Shown here: positions 29,448-36,118 of the stretch, piece after piece
How positions within the stretch are numbered: position 1 is the stretch's first letter
Layout of the letters: each line of letters begins with the position of its first letter
Assembly (NCBI GenBank): GCA_023228245.1
Contig: JALOBN010000028.1
Location: 1 to 36,118 of the forward strand
Reading direction: 5' to 3'
Source: Candidatus Pacearchaeota archaeon
Lineage (GTDB): Archaea; Nanoarchaeota; Nanoarchaeia; Pacearchaeales; GW2011-AR1
DNA length: 36,118 nt
Translations under genes and position numbers: made by a program
Notes under the pieces: model-generated
Told to the model about the DNA's origin: nothing
What the model saw: only the letters and a program-made list of their open reading frames with translations
Database searches by the model: none

Positions 29448-30293
29448 ATGTCAAACGGGTATATTAAGCTTTATCGAAGCTTGCAAAATCATTCCGTTAT
29501 ATGTCCAAAAAGGACATTTTCGCCATTTGAGGCATGGGTTGACTTGCTTTATGAGGCGGCTTGGGAAGATCATGACTTCATGTATTGCAAAACAAAGAAA
29601 GTCACCATCTTGCGTGGAGAAGTGCCTCATTCCGAGCGAACACTTGCGAAGCGCTGGCAGTGGAGTTTATCAACTGTGTGCCGTTTTTTGGCACTGCTAA
29701 AAAGTGAAACGATGGTGAAACGCATAGAGAAACAGGGTTTGAACTTGTTAAGCATTGTCAATTATGACCTTTACCAGGGCGACGATAGCAAACCTGAAAC
29801 ACCTAATTACGAAAAAGTGAAACGCTCAAGAAACGCTCGTGAAACGCTCGTGAAACAAACAGAAGAAGGGAAAGAAGGGAAAGAAGGGAAAGAAACAAAC
29901 AATACTCCTTCGGAGTGTCCCATCGGCGGCGGCCATGTCGCGGCTTCTGAATTGGTCATGCGATGGAATACGCTGGCAACGGAACTTGGCTTGCGCTGCG
30001 TCCAGCAGATTTCCGAGAAGCGCAGGAAAGCTATCACTGCCAGAAAAAAAGACGGCATGCTGGAAAAGCTCGAAGAGATATTTTCGCATATCCGTGGAAG
30101 CAAGTTCCTTCGCGGGGCAAACGACCGTGGCTGGACTGCTGATTTCGATTTCGTTTTTTGCAGCTCGGAAAACTGGGTAAAGATTTTGGAGGGGAAGTAC
30201 GATGACCGAACCGACGAAAATCACGGACGGGGACTTGCTGAGACTGCAAGCGGAACGGCGGCGGCAGGCGGGAAGTTTGCAGGTCGAGACTGA
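29448..30293 (+). CDS. Replication initiator (phage O-like / replisome organiser)
   Basis: 281 residues. The N-terminal winged-helix domain matches phage replisome organisers: GYIKLYRSLQNHSVI, FEAWVDLLYEAAWE, ILRGEVPHSERTLAKRW and STVCRFLALLKSETMVKR. The linker around residues 120-150 is encoded by iterons and an EGK repeat. The C-terminal domain matches DnaD/O-type helicase-loader contacts: RWNTLATELGLRCVQQISEK, IRGSKFLRGANDRGWTADFD and ENWVKILEGKYDD. It would bind the origin inside its own gene and recruit the DnaC-like loader whose gene overlaps by 92 bases. Confidence 0.86.
   Translation: MSNGYIKLYRSLQNHSVICPKRTFSPFEAWVDLLYEAAWEDHDFMYCKTKKVTILRGEVPHSERTLAKRWQWSLSTVCRFLALLKSETMVKRIEKQGLNLLSIVNYDLYQGDDSKPETPNYEKVKRSRNARETLVKQTEEGKEGKEGKETNNTPSECPIGGGHVAASELVMRWNTLATELGLRCVQQISEKRRKAITARKKDGMLEKLEEIFSHIRGSKFLRGANDRGWTADFDFVFCSSENWVKILEGKYDDRTDENHGRGLAETASGTAAAGGKFAGRD
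29704..29733 (+). repeat. Degenerate iterons (cluster 1)
   Basis: GTGAAACG at 29704 and at 29715 (11 bp apart), then GAGAAAC at 29727. Same core as cluster 2 and near-helical spacing, inside the initiator gene. Confidence 0.45.
29817..29860 (+). repeat. 11-bp iteron array inside the initiator gene; probable origin
   Basis: Four 11-bp units start at 29817, 29828, 29839 and 29850: GTGAAACGCTC, AAGAAACGCTC, GTGAAACGCTC, GTGAAACAAAC. The period is not a multiple of three, so the repetition is at DNA rather than protein level. A purine-rich 9-bp repeat follows (about 29861-29894). Iterons in the middle of the initiator gene followed by an asymmetric tract is the lambda O/ori layout. Confidence 0.7.
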
Positions 30294-30954
30294 GTCATCG
30301 TCACCGGTGCGGAAAATCGCAGAGCGCGTACTGGCAGACATCGCCGCCGACACTAAGCGGCGCGCATCAGACGGCAGTCGCAACATCGAGACAGACAACA
30401 GCCGCGAAGGCGCTACTGGAAAAATCTTGCTTGAGGCGGAAATCCCGGAACGATATCGCCATGCGAGGCTGGCGGACTTGGAAGGCGCGCCGCTAAACCC
30501 TGACTGGAAGCGCGGCGGATATTGTCTGCGAGGAATAACAGGCTGCGGTAAATCCACCGTCGCTGCGGCGCTTGTTCGTGATTGGGTCGAGCGGCATCAA
30601 TCGGCTAGGCCGAAAGACGTGGCATGGGTTCGCGTGGGGCTGTTTGTCGAGCGAGTTAAATCATCTACCCACGCGCAGAGCCGCGAACGCGGATATGACA
30701 TCCTGCGCGATTTCCGGCGGAAAAAATTGATCGTGCTGGACGACCTAGGAAAGGAACGTCCGCACGACTGGGAAAAGTCGATCCTGGTTAATCTTCTCTG
30801 GCAGGTGTACGACGAAAAGCAACTGCTGGTTGTCACTACGCAAAAAAGCCTACAGGAGCTGGACGCATGGGACGACGCTTTCGCCAGCCGCGTTGGGGCG
30901 CTGGAAGACATCAAACTAAAACAGATCGACCGTCGCCACGAGGATGCAAAATGA
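30202..30954 (+). CDS. DnaC-like helicase loader (AAA+ ATPase)
   Basis: 250 residues. Walker A GITGCGKST at 111-119 and Walker B LIVLDD at 176-181 within an AAA+ core; the DEKQLLVVTTQKSL sensor region follows at about 208-222, and SRVGAL near 230 is the arginine-finger position. The N-terminal 75 residues are polar and probably bind the replicative helicase. It overlaps the initiator gene by 92 bases, with GAGGGGAAG upstream. Together they would load the host helicase at the phage origin. Confidence 0.86.
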   Translation: MTEPTKITDGDLLRLQAERRRQAGSLQVETESSSPVRKIAERVLADIAADTKRRASDGSRNIETDNSREGATGKILLEAEIPERYRHARLADLEGAPLNPDWKRGGYCLRGITGCGKSTVAAALVRDWVERHQSARPKDVAWVRVGLFVERVKSSTHAQSRERGYDILRDFRRKKLIVLDDLGKERPHDWEKSILVNLLWQVYDEKQLLVVTTQKSLQELDAWDDAFASRVGALEDIKLKQIDRRHEDAK

Positions 30955-31403
30955 ACATCGCGGAATCAAAGCGCCTGCGCGACTACCGGCGGCGGCTGGA
31001 GCGCAACTGGCAGTTGATGGTTGAAGGATCTGGACATCTGGCCATGCCGGAAAATAAAAAATACGTCGGACAGAAAAACCTTTCGCACCTGGCGGACGCG
31101 CTGGAGCGGCTGGAGCGCGACCGCGCCGACGCGGAGGCGGAGGAACAGGCAGACCTGCGCCTGCGCGGAGTCAACAGCCTGGAGACCGGCCCAGACGCAG
31201 ACGGCCTCGACCGCACCCGCCTAGCGGCGCTGCTGGACAGCGCGGCGGCGCTGACCCTGCCGCTTTCGGAATTGCGCCAGATTGCAAAATGCAAAAATCC
31301 GTACCCTTACCGTCAAAAACTTGGCCGATATGCTGTTAGCCCGCGAGTGGGGATACCGCGACTTCGCAGGGAGCTAGCGAAAATCGCACAGAAAGGCACC
31401 TAG
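30951..31403 (+). CDS. Unknown charged protein in replication block
   Basis: 150 residues from ATG 30951, which overlaps the preceding stop by ATGA; the open frame before it is a shadow. Very charged (ERLERDRADAEAEEQADLRL) and helical, with a basic C-terminal part (RQKLGRYAVSPRVGIPRLRR). No family recognised. The operon position behind the helicase loader suggests a replication accessory role. Confidence 0.5.
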   Translation: MNIAESKRLRDYRRRLERNWQLMVEGSGHLAMPENKKYVGQKNLSHLADALERLERDRADAEAEEQADLRLRGVNSLETGPDADGLDRTRLAALLDSAAALTLPLSELRQIAKCKNPYPYRQKLGRYAVSPRVGIPRLRRELAKIAQKGT

Positions 31404-31494
31404 GATCAATTCTTTTCGGAAAATGGTGGTTAGGTAGCGGGAAGAGTAAAAGAATCGAAATTCAAACGGTTGAAATTGATAATTTGGAGAGGAA

Positions 31495-32465
31495 ATGAAA
31501 GCCCCGTTCCCATATTTTGGCGGTAAGTCACTAATAGCGGCAGATGTTTGGGCTGCGCTTGGCAATCCGAAACACTACATTGAGCCTTTTTCGGCTCCGG
31601 CGCGGTACTGCTTAACCGTCCAGACTATAACACTGGCATGTGTGAGACGGTTTGCGACAAAGACGGTTTTGTCGCTAATGTCTGGCGCGGAATTAAATTC
31701 GATCCGGACGAAGTTGCCAAGTGGTGCGACTGGCCGGTCAACCATGCCGACCTAAACGCACGGCGGAAGGCGCTGATAAAAAACGAGGAGCGGCTGTTGG
31801 AGAATCTTTGCGCCGACCCGGAATGGTTTGACGCGAAACTTGCTGGCTACTGGGTCTGGGCTGCAAGCTGTTGGATAGGTAGCGGGTTGACAAGGCCTGG
31901 CGCAATGCCGCACGTTAGCAACAGATGCCAAGGCGTTCACGCCGGGCAGATTCCGCGTGTTAGCGTGGCAGGGCAAGGATTGAACTCAATTGATTCTCGC
32001 GGAAAAATTTACGAATGGATGCAGGAATTATCTGTGCGCTTACGAAACGTCCGCGTCGTGTGCGGCGACTGGTCGCGCGTTTGTGGAGGAAACTGGCAGA
32101 ACGGAATGGGCGTTTGCGGAATGTTTTTTGACCCTCCGTATGGCGTGACCGACCGCGACGCCAGCGGATACCACCATGGCAGCGTAACAGTCGCATGCGA
32201 CGTTATGGAATGGGTACGAGAGCGCGGCGCGCGTGACGGCTATCGTATCGTGCTGGCCGGTTATGAGGAATATCATGAGCTGGTCGATAACCACGGCTGG
32301 ACGTGCAAGCAATGGAAGGCGCAAGGCGGTTATTCTAATCAAGGCAAAGGCGCAGGAGAAAACAACCGTCACCGAGAGACGCTTTATTTTTCGCCTCAGT
32401 GTGTTTCGCATGATAAACAAGACGATCTTTTTTCGGACATTCTTTTTGACCGGGGGAAAATTTAA
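31495..32465 (+). CDS. DNA adenine methyltransferase (Dam-like) with internal -1 frameshift
   Basis: Two frames together encode one D12-class methylase. Frame 1 (31495 on) gives FPYFGGKS at residues 5-12 (SAM-binding FxGGK motif) up to KHYIEPF. In frame 0, the expected continuation FGSGAVLLNRPDYNTGMCET begins just after the T5 tract at 31587-31591 and runs to 32465, with catalytic DPPY at 32130-32141. One extra T would restore the frame. The downstream frame has no ribosome site before ATG 31638, and starting there would lose the SAM motif. The gene is either broken, phase-variable, recoded or affected by a sequence error. Confidence 0.82.
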
Positions 32466-32686
32466 TGAGAACTTTAATAAATGTATGGACGCGGCACGGT
32501 TGCGCGCGGTGCGAGGAAGTGCTGTCGGCGCTGGCCGAGGAATACCGTGGCGTCGATCATGAAATTGTTTTGCATGACATTGACCGGCTCGCGGAACTGG
32601 AGCCGAGGCTGCGCGACCAGGTCAACGCGGCTTTGCAGATGCAGGACGGCGCGCTGCCAGTGTTGCGAGTTTGTTTCTCCTGGTGA
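32465..32686 (+). CDS. Glutaredoxin/NrdH-like thioredoxin-fold protein
   Basis: 73 residues. A short thioredoxin fold: strand TLINVWTRHG, redox motif CARC (residues 13-16), helix EVLSALAEEYRGVD, and cis-proline site ALPVLRV near the C terminus. It ends very soon after the cis-Pro strand, shorter than most glutaredoxins, so it may be a minimal form. The ATG overlaps the methylase stop by one base. Confidence 0.72.
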   Translation: MRTLINVWTRHGCARCEEVLSALAEEYRGVDHEIVLHDIDRLAELEPRLRDQVNAALQMQDGALPVLRVCFSW

Positions 32687-32707
32687 TTTTTGGATAGGAA
32701 ATTACTG

Positions 32708-32881
32708 ATGGGAACAAACACTAAAATTGAATGGTACGACTGCATAACTGTGCTGATGCTAGTGGTTTGGTGTTTGTGCGTACTTGAGTTATTTATTATA
32801 CAGATCGGCCGCGCAGAATTTTATGAGCTTGAAATAGATCGTCTGCGCGCGAGTATCGCGCGACTGGAAAAAAAATGTTAG
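32708..32881 (+). CDS. Single-pass membrane microprotein with coiled-coil tail
   Basis: 57 residues. A membrane helix (ITVLMLVVWCLCVLELFIIQ) follows a short polar N terminus, and a charged amphipathic helix (EFYELEIDRLRASIARLEKK) follows it. ATG 32708 is chosen over TTG 32690 because AGGAAATT precedes it. Function unknown; located outside the lysis candidates, in the early block. Confidence 0.55.
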   Translation: MGTNTKIEWYDCITVLMLVVWCLCVLELFIIQIGRAEFYELEIDRLRASIARLEKKC

Positions 32882-32889
32882 GGATAAGC

Positions 32890-33345
32890 ATGGGACGCGG
32901 AATTGTGAAAATTAAAGATATGTTCGTTGAGTGGTCAACCGTCGCGGATGCTCCGGTGTCTGGTCTGATGAGCGAAAATGATGCGTTGGCGTATATCGAT
33001 CAGGATGATTCGGTCAATAAAATAGAGAAGGCCAAGCGTTGCATTCGTCTAGTGGAGACTGGCACTACTTTTTATAACCGCACCGCAGGTGAAATGATTG
33101 CTTGGAACCGCGCTGGCGAAAACGAAACCTGTCTTAGTGATGAAGAAATATATCAGATGCTGCTGGAAGAGGCGAAGAAATTACCGAAGTCGATTATGGC
33201 TTCTTATATCGGAGTAGTGTCGCATCCTCGCGCTCAGGCGTTGAATGACATAACAAAAGCTATCCGCATAGACACCAATTTATTTGATAGCGAGGTTATT
33301 TGTTTGTTAAATTCAGCGAGCGAGGTTTTAACCGATGATAAATAA
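32890..33345 (+). CDS. Conserved phage protein of unknown function
   Basis: 151 residues from ATG 32890, with AGGGA 5 bases upstream; ATG 32875 inside the previous gene is the alternative. The opening MGRGIVKIKDMFVEWSTVAD and APVSGLM recurs in a family of about 150-residue phage proteins that I recognise only as conserved and uncharacterised. No catalytic motif visible; two helices near residues 85-115 contain SDEEIYQMLLEEAKKLPKS. Confidence 0.65.
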   Translation: MGRGIVKIKDMFVEWSTVADAPVSGLMSENDALAYIDQDDSVNKIEKAKRCIRLVETGTTFYNRTAGEMIAWNRAGENETCLSDEEIYQMLLEEAKKLPKSIMASYIGVVSHPRAQALNDITKAIRIDTNLFDSEVICLLNSASEVLTDDK

Positions 33346-33637
33346 ACGATGCAAACAACGGCAAGGCGGATTTTCGACGCCGGTTGACGGCAAAATAATT
33401 TGCCGGTACTGCGAAAAAGAAATCACAGCAGGATCGAAAATCTGCCCGGAGTGCGGTCATAGGCGGATGCTGCTGAAAACTGAACTCCGCGCGTGTGGCA
33501 TGAAAATACATGGCGAGTACGATGACACGCCAGTCAGGCACAACACATCATCCGGGCGCGGTGGCGAACGGCAGGCGTTTTTTTCGGTGGACTCTTGGGA
33601 AATGAGAGACGAGGAGGAGAGAAAACATGGATATTGA
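33335..33637 (+). CDS. Zinc-ribbon protein
   Basis: 100 residues. CRYCEKEITAGSKICPECG (residues 23-41) is a classic two-CxxC zinc ribbon; the rest is polar and probably disordered. It overlaps its neighbours by 11 bases on each side. Nucleic-acid or protein binding is plausible; no family assigned. Confidence 0.58.
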   Translation: MINKRCKQRQGGFSTPVDGKIICRYCEKEITAGSKICPECGHRRMLLKTELRACGMKIHGEYDDTPVRHNTSSGRGGERQAFFSVDSWEMRDEEERKHGY

Positions 33638-34007
33638 AAAAATGAAACTAATGTTTGCAAGTAAGGCATTTCCGATACTTTTATCTAAAAATGTAACTTT
33701 GACAAACGATGATATTTGCGCCAACGTTTGGGCATTGGCAGAAAAAATGGTAGAAAAGTATAAACATGAAAGAGACTTTTTAAGAAACGAAAATATTATA
33801 CTGATGGAAAGAGAAAGAATACAAGAATCTACTTTGTCAACTAGGACAAAAAACTTTCTGTATGAAGCTGGCAAAATGGTTACATTTAGTCAAATAGCGG
33901 AAAAGACAAGAACTCAATTACTAAGTATTAGAAATTTAGGAAAGGTATCAGTGAGGGAGATAGAAAATTACATGTTGAAAGAATATGGGGTAACATTAAA
34001 ACCATGA
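33627..34007 (+). CDS. RNA polymerase alpha C-terminal-domain-like protein
   Basis: 126 residues. Residues 70-124 match the bacterial RNA polymerase alpha-CTD: LSTRTKNFLYEAGKMVTFSQ, then TRTQLLSIRNLGKVSVREIE, keeping the L-S-x-R and R-N-(L/F)-G-x-x-S-(x)-x-E-I signature. Residues 30-65 are a coiled-coil-prone helix in place of the polymerase-assembly domain. The coding DNA is visibly more A+T-rich than its neighbours, a sign of separate origin. It may bind promoters or activators and steer host polymerase; this is inference. Confidence 0.78.
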   Translation: MDIEKMKLMFASKAFPILLSKNVTLTNDDICANVWALAEKMVEKYKHERDFLRNENIILMERERIQESTLSTRTKNFLYEAGKMVTFSQIAEKTRTQLLSIRNLGKVSVREIENYMLKEYGVTLKP

Positions 34008-34016
34008 AAGGAAAAT

Positions 34017-34373
34017 ATGAACCCTATCAGGCTAAAATACGCACACGGCAGGCCGCGTCACACACCAGGCGCGATGAACAAGACAGAGCAGGCATATTCT
34101 GATTACTTAACTTTCCTGCTTCGTGGCGGGGATATTGAGTGGTTTAAGTTTGAGGGAATCAAACTCAGGCTGGCTGACAAGACGTTTTACACGCCAGACT
34201 TTTTCGTTATGGCCAACGACGGGACACTGGAGGCGCACGAGGTGAAGGGACACTGGGAAGATGATGCCAAAGTCAAAATAAAAGTCGCTGCTGCAATGTT
34301 CCCTATCAAGTTTATCGCCATCAAGCCTAAGGCGAAGAAATACGGCGGCGGCTGGGAAGAGGAGGAATTTTGA
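34017..34373 (+). CDS. DUF1064 nuclease-like protein
   Basis: 118 residues matching DUF1064, a compact PD-(D/E)XK-type endonuclease family: NKTEQAYSDYLTFLLRGGDI, WFKFEGIKLRL, TFYTPDFFVMANDG (catalytic D) and EAHEVKGHWEDDAKVKIK (the E-x-K), AAAMFPIKF. These are thought to act as Holliday-junction or flap nucleases in phages. Coupled to the next gene by TGATG with GGAGGA upstream. Confidence 0.86.
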   Translation: MNPIRLKYAHGRPRHTPGAMNKTEQAYSDYLTFLLRGGDIEWFKFEGIKLRLADKTFYTPDFFVMANDGTLEAHEVKGHWEDDAKVKIKVAAAMFPIKFIAIKPKAKKYGGGWEEEEF

Positions 34374-34888
34374 TGTTAAGGATAACAACTGTTTCCTGTG
34401 AGCGAGAAAGCATACCAGTACGCTATAGCAAGCGCGTGCCTGATCTAAATTGGGAATACATTAGCCCAAGCGGAAAACGTCATGTATGGGTTAATGGCCA
34501 AGTGCCTACGCTAAAACGCAGAACAAAAAAAATACCAGAGATAGCGTATGTGCTGGATGGTGAATGCGAGTGGCCGACAGAGACAGGGAAATATATAAAA
34601 ACAATTGTCTATTTCGATCCAGAGACAGGCAAAGAAGTTGAACCGTCAACAACGGTAATTATCGTTGATGACTTTATGCCTGGAATCGAAAGCTGTAGTT
34701 GTGAATTTTTGTGGGATAAATTTATTGATATCGGCGCAAACATTGACGTTTCATTGTGCAGATATGATCTAGAGTCCGACAGGGAATATTTTAAAAATGT
34801 ACAAGGTAGTTGGGTGATAACAGAAATATATTACTATCAGGATAAAGGCGAAAACGTCTACGCTGGCAAGGCAATATTAACTCAGTAG
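34373..34888 (+). CDS. Unknown protein
   Basis: 171 residues from ATG 34373, which overlaps the preceding stop; unrecognised. Beta-rich, with NWEYISPSGKRHVWVNGQVP and an acidic patch, and a long strand segment IKTIVYFDPETGKEVEPSTT. No cysteine cluster or membrane helix. A+T content is somewhat higher than in flanking genes. Confidence 0.5.
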   Translation: MLRITTVSCERESIPVRYSKRVPDLNWEYISPSGKRHVWVNGQVPTLKRRTKKIPEIAYVLDGECEWPTETGKYIKTIVYFDPETGKEVEPSTTVIIVDDFMPGIESCSCEFLWDKFIDIGANIDVSLCRYDLESDREYFKNVQGSWVITEIYYYQDKGENVYAGKAILTQ

Positions 34889-34901
34889 AGATAGGATAGC
34901 A

Positions 34902-35234
34902 ATGCCTAACGCCCCGCGCACCCACAAAACCAAGCAGACCGCGCCGACGCACAAAAAGCCAGCGCTAACCAAGCAACAGCAGCACGACAAAAATATATCG
35001 TACGGAAGGCGATGGAAGGCCGCGCGCCTAGCGTATCTGATAGAGCATCCGCTATGCCAGGACTGTCTGGCGCGTGGCAAGACGGTACCGGCTCAGGACG
35101 TTGACCATGTGACGCCGCTATCGCAAGGCGGCGAACGACTTGACAGCGGAAACTTTCGCTCTCTGTGCCGCAAATGCCACAATCGGAAAACTCATGGACG
35201 TGCATTGATGATTCGGGGGATTTCTGATGATTAA
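34902..35234 (+). CDS. HNH endonuclease
   Basis: 110 residues. HNH fold: CQDCLARGK (zinc Cys 52, 55), DVDHVTPLSQGGE (catalytic D68-H69), NFRSLCRKCHNRKT (N84, C89, C92, H93, N94). The basic N terminus may contact DNA. In HK97-like phages an HNH protein sits next to the terminase and is needed with it for cos cleavage, and if the window closes on itself this gene lies about 850 bases upstream of terS, with one gene between. Confidence 0.9.
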   Translation: MPNAPRTHKTKQTAPTHKKPALTKQQQHDKNISYGRRWKAARLAYLIEHPLCQDCLARGKTVPAQDVDHVTPLSQGGERLDSGNFRSLCRKCHNRKTHGRALMIRGISDD

Positions 35235-36036
35235 AATATGTGAACTGTGCGAGAAGGAATTTTTTACAACCCGCCGCGAAAAAAGATTCTGCTGCAAGAC
35301 TTGCTCAAATACGTTCATCGCAAGAAACCGAGTTGCTGCTATCGCAAATCGCGAATGCAAAACAGTATGGGCTTGCGGAGGAGGTGTTGACTCGACAGCT
35401 ATCGCCATGCTAATATGCAATGGCGTTTTGCCAAAGCCAGATTTTGCTATCATGATTGATTGCGGATACGAGATGGAGCGAACATGGCGGTATGTAAACG
35501 ACGTGATCGCAACCAGGCTATCAAATGTTGGCGTGACGCTAAACATTATTACTGCAGAAAACGCGCAACTGATAAACGATCAGGGGTTTTGTAACGTACC
35601 GGCTTACGCTATCAAAGACGGAAAGAAAGTAAAGTTTCGCACACACTGTTCAGGGCAATGGAAAAAAGCAAATGCGTTTAGGTGGCTCAAGGCGCGAGGT
35701 GTGAATCGCATGGAAAACTGGGTTGGGATCGCATCAGACGAGGCTCGACGCGCGAGGGAGTCAACTGCTAAATGGGTAACAAACAGATACCCATTAGTAG
35801 AGCTAGGATACACCCGCGAACGCTGCGTCTATGAGCTAGGCAAAGCTGGCTGGCCAATGCCAAAACGATCTAGCTGTGTGATGTGTCCGCTCCGATCAAT
35901 GGAGGATTGGCGCGAAATGAGGGCCGAAGAGCCAGATGATTTCGCGCGTGCGTGTGAGATAGATGAGGAGATTAGATCACGATGCCCAGGAACTTATATA
36001 CACCAAAGCATGAGACCGCTAATAAACGAAATATAG
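35227..36036 (+). CDS. PAPS-reductase-like PP-loop protein with N-terminal zinc finger
   Basis: 269 residues. N-terminal CELC (5-8) and CCKTC (22-26) make a small zinc finger. The PP-loop GGGVDST (51-57) binds ATP as in PAPS reductases and DndC-like enzymes; the first residue of the usual SGGxDS is Gly here. The strand FAIMIDCGYEMERTWRYVND and later CSGQWKKANAF follow family order. CVMC at 217-220, then PLRSMEDWREM, may bind a metal or Fe-S cluster. Substrate unknown: nucleotide or DNA sulfuration/modification is an inference. It overlaps the HNH gene by eight bases. Confidence 0.8.
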   Translation: MIKICELCEKEFFTTRREKRFCCKTCSNTFIARNRVAAIANRECKTVWACGGGVDSTAIAMLICNGVLPKPDFAIMIDCGYEMERTWRYVNDVIATRLSNVGVTLNIITAENAQLINDQGFCNVPAYAIKDGKKVKFRTHCSGQWKKANAFRWLKARGVNRMENWVGIASDEARRARESTAKWVTNRYPLVELGYTRERCVYELGKAGWPMPKRSSCVMCPLRSMEDWREMRAEEPDDFARACEIDEEIRSRCPGTYIHQSMRPLINEI

Positions 36037-36054
36037 TGTTAAAAGGTGTAAATA

Positions 36055-36069
36055 CGGCAAATTTTGCCG
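36055..36069. other. 15-bp inverted repeat upstream of terS (if circular)
   Basis: CGGCAAA (36055-36061), central T, TTTGCCG (36063-36069) is a perfect inverted repeat in the only noncoding stretch before the window end. The next 50 bases are G-rich and end in GC-rich sequence. It could be part of a packaging (cos/pac) region or a small terminator without a T tract; neither is shown. Confidence 0.35.
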
Positions 36070-36118
36070 GATATAGGGGGTGGGGGCTGGTTTCGTCTCT
36101 CAGCGGTGGTGCGGACGC

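Noticed and set aside
30867..30950. Extension of the 30951 gene into the DnaC-like gene
   Set aside because: Overlap of 84 bases with no ribosome site, whereas ATG 30951 is coupled to the stop by ATGA.

Overview
The window looks like an essentially complete genome of a siphovirus-like tailed phage (Caudoviricetes), or the same phage as a prophage. All supported genes are on the + strand. It opens at the small terminase and closes with an HNH endonuclease, a PP-loop enzyme and a short GC-rich tail, which suits a linear cos-type or circularised genome cut upstream of terS. The host was probably Gram-negative: a lipobox protein with inner-membrane segments resembles a unimolecular spanin, and Shine-Dalgarno sites are strong. 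The phylum cannot be fixed from sequence alone. No integrase, long CI-type repressor or recognisable endolysin was found, so lifestyle and lysis mechanism remain open.

Late module (1-21.6 kb): P27-type terminase pair, zinc-ribbon microprotein, HK97-type portal, S49 (SppA-like) head protease, HK97-fold capsid protein, probable head decoration and beta-helix proteins, phiE125 gp8-like connector, SPP1 gp16-like adaptor and HK97 gp10-like neck protein. An unusual insert of membrane proteins (possible spanin and holin) interrupts the connector/tail order. A tail-completion (DUF3168) domain fused to adhesin domains follows, then tail tube, G/GT chaperones with a textbook -1 frameshift site (A AAA AAC), a short tape measure and a run of tail-tip/fibre proteins ending in a LamG-type fibre with seven 14-residue repeats.

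Control region (21.6-23.3 kb): a consensus sigma70 promoter overlapping a 19-bp palindrome, a 5' leader hairpin, several microproteins and a Cro-like HTH protein. Two striking RNA elements lie here. One is a type II hammerhead ribozyme (about 22013-22069) with every catalytic-core position intact, placed immediately after the first early gene. The other is a tRNA-shaped element (about 23174-23242) with good acceptor, D and T arms but a 12-nt mini-hairpin in place of the anticodon arm.

Early/replication module (23.3-36 kb): small proteins, a PD-(D/E)XK exonuclease with a Cys cluster and a RecT annealase, each bordered by GGCNN pentanucleotide arrays ending in a shared leader. These are followed by a possible Tad2-like protein, a cytosine-methylase-like protein, a clamp-like protein carrying a DnaJ-type Cys cluster, a lambda-O-like initiator containing 11-bp iterons inside its gene, a DnaC-like loader, a Dam-like adenine methylase interrupted by a frameshift, a glutaredoxin-like protein, an RNA polymerase alpha-CTD-like protein, a DUF1064 nuclease, HNH and a PAPS-reductase-like PP-loop protein. 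Gene names and families are assigned by motif reading only; no database search was possible.
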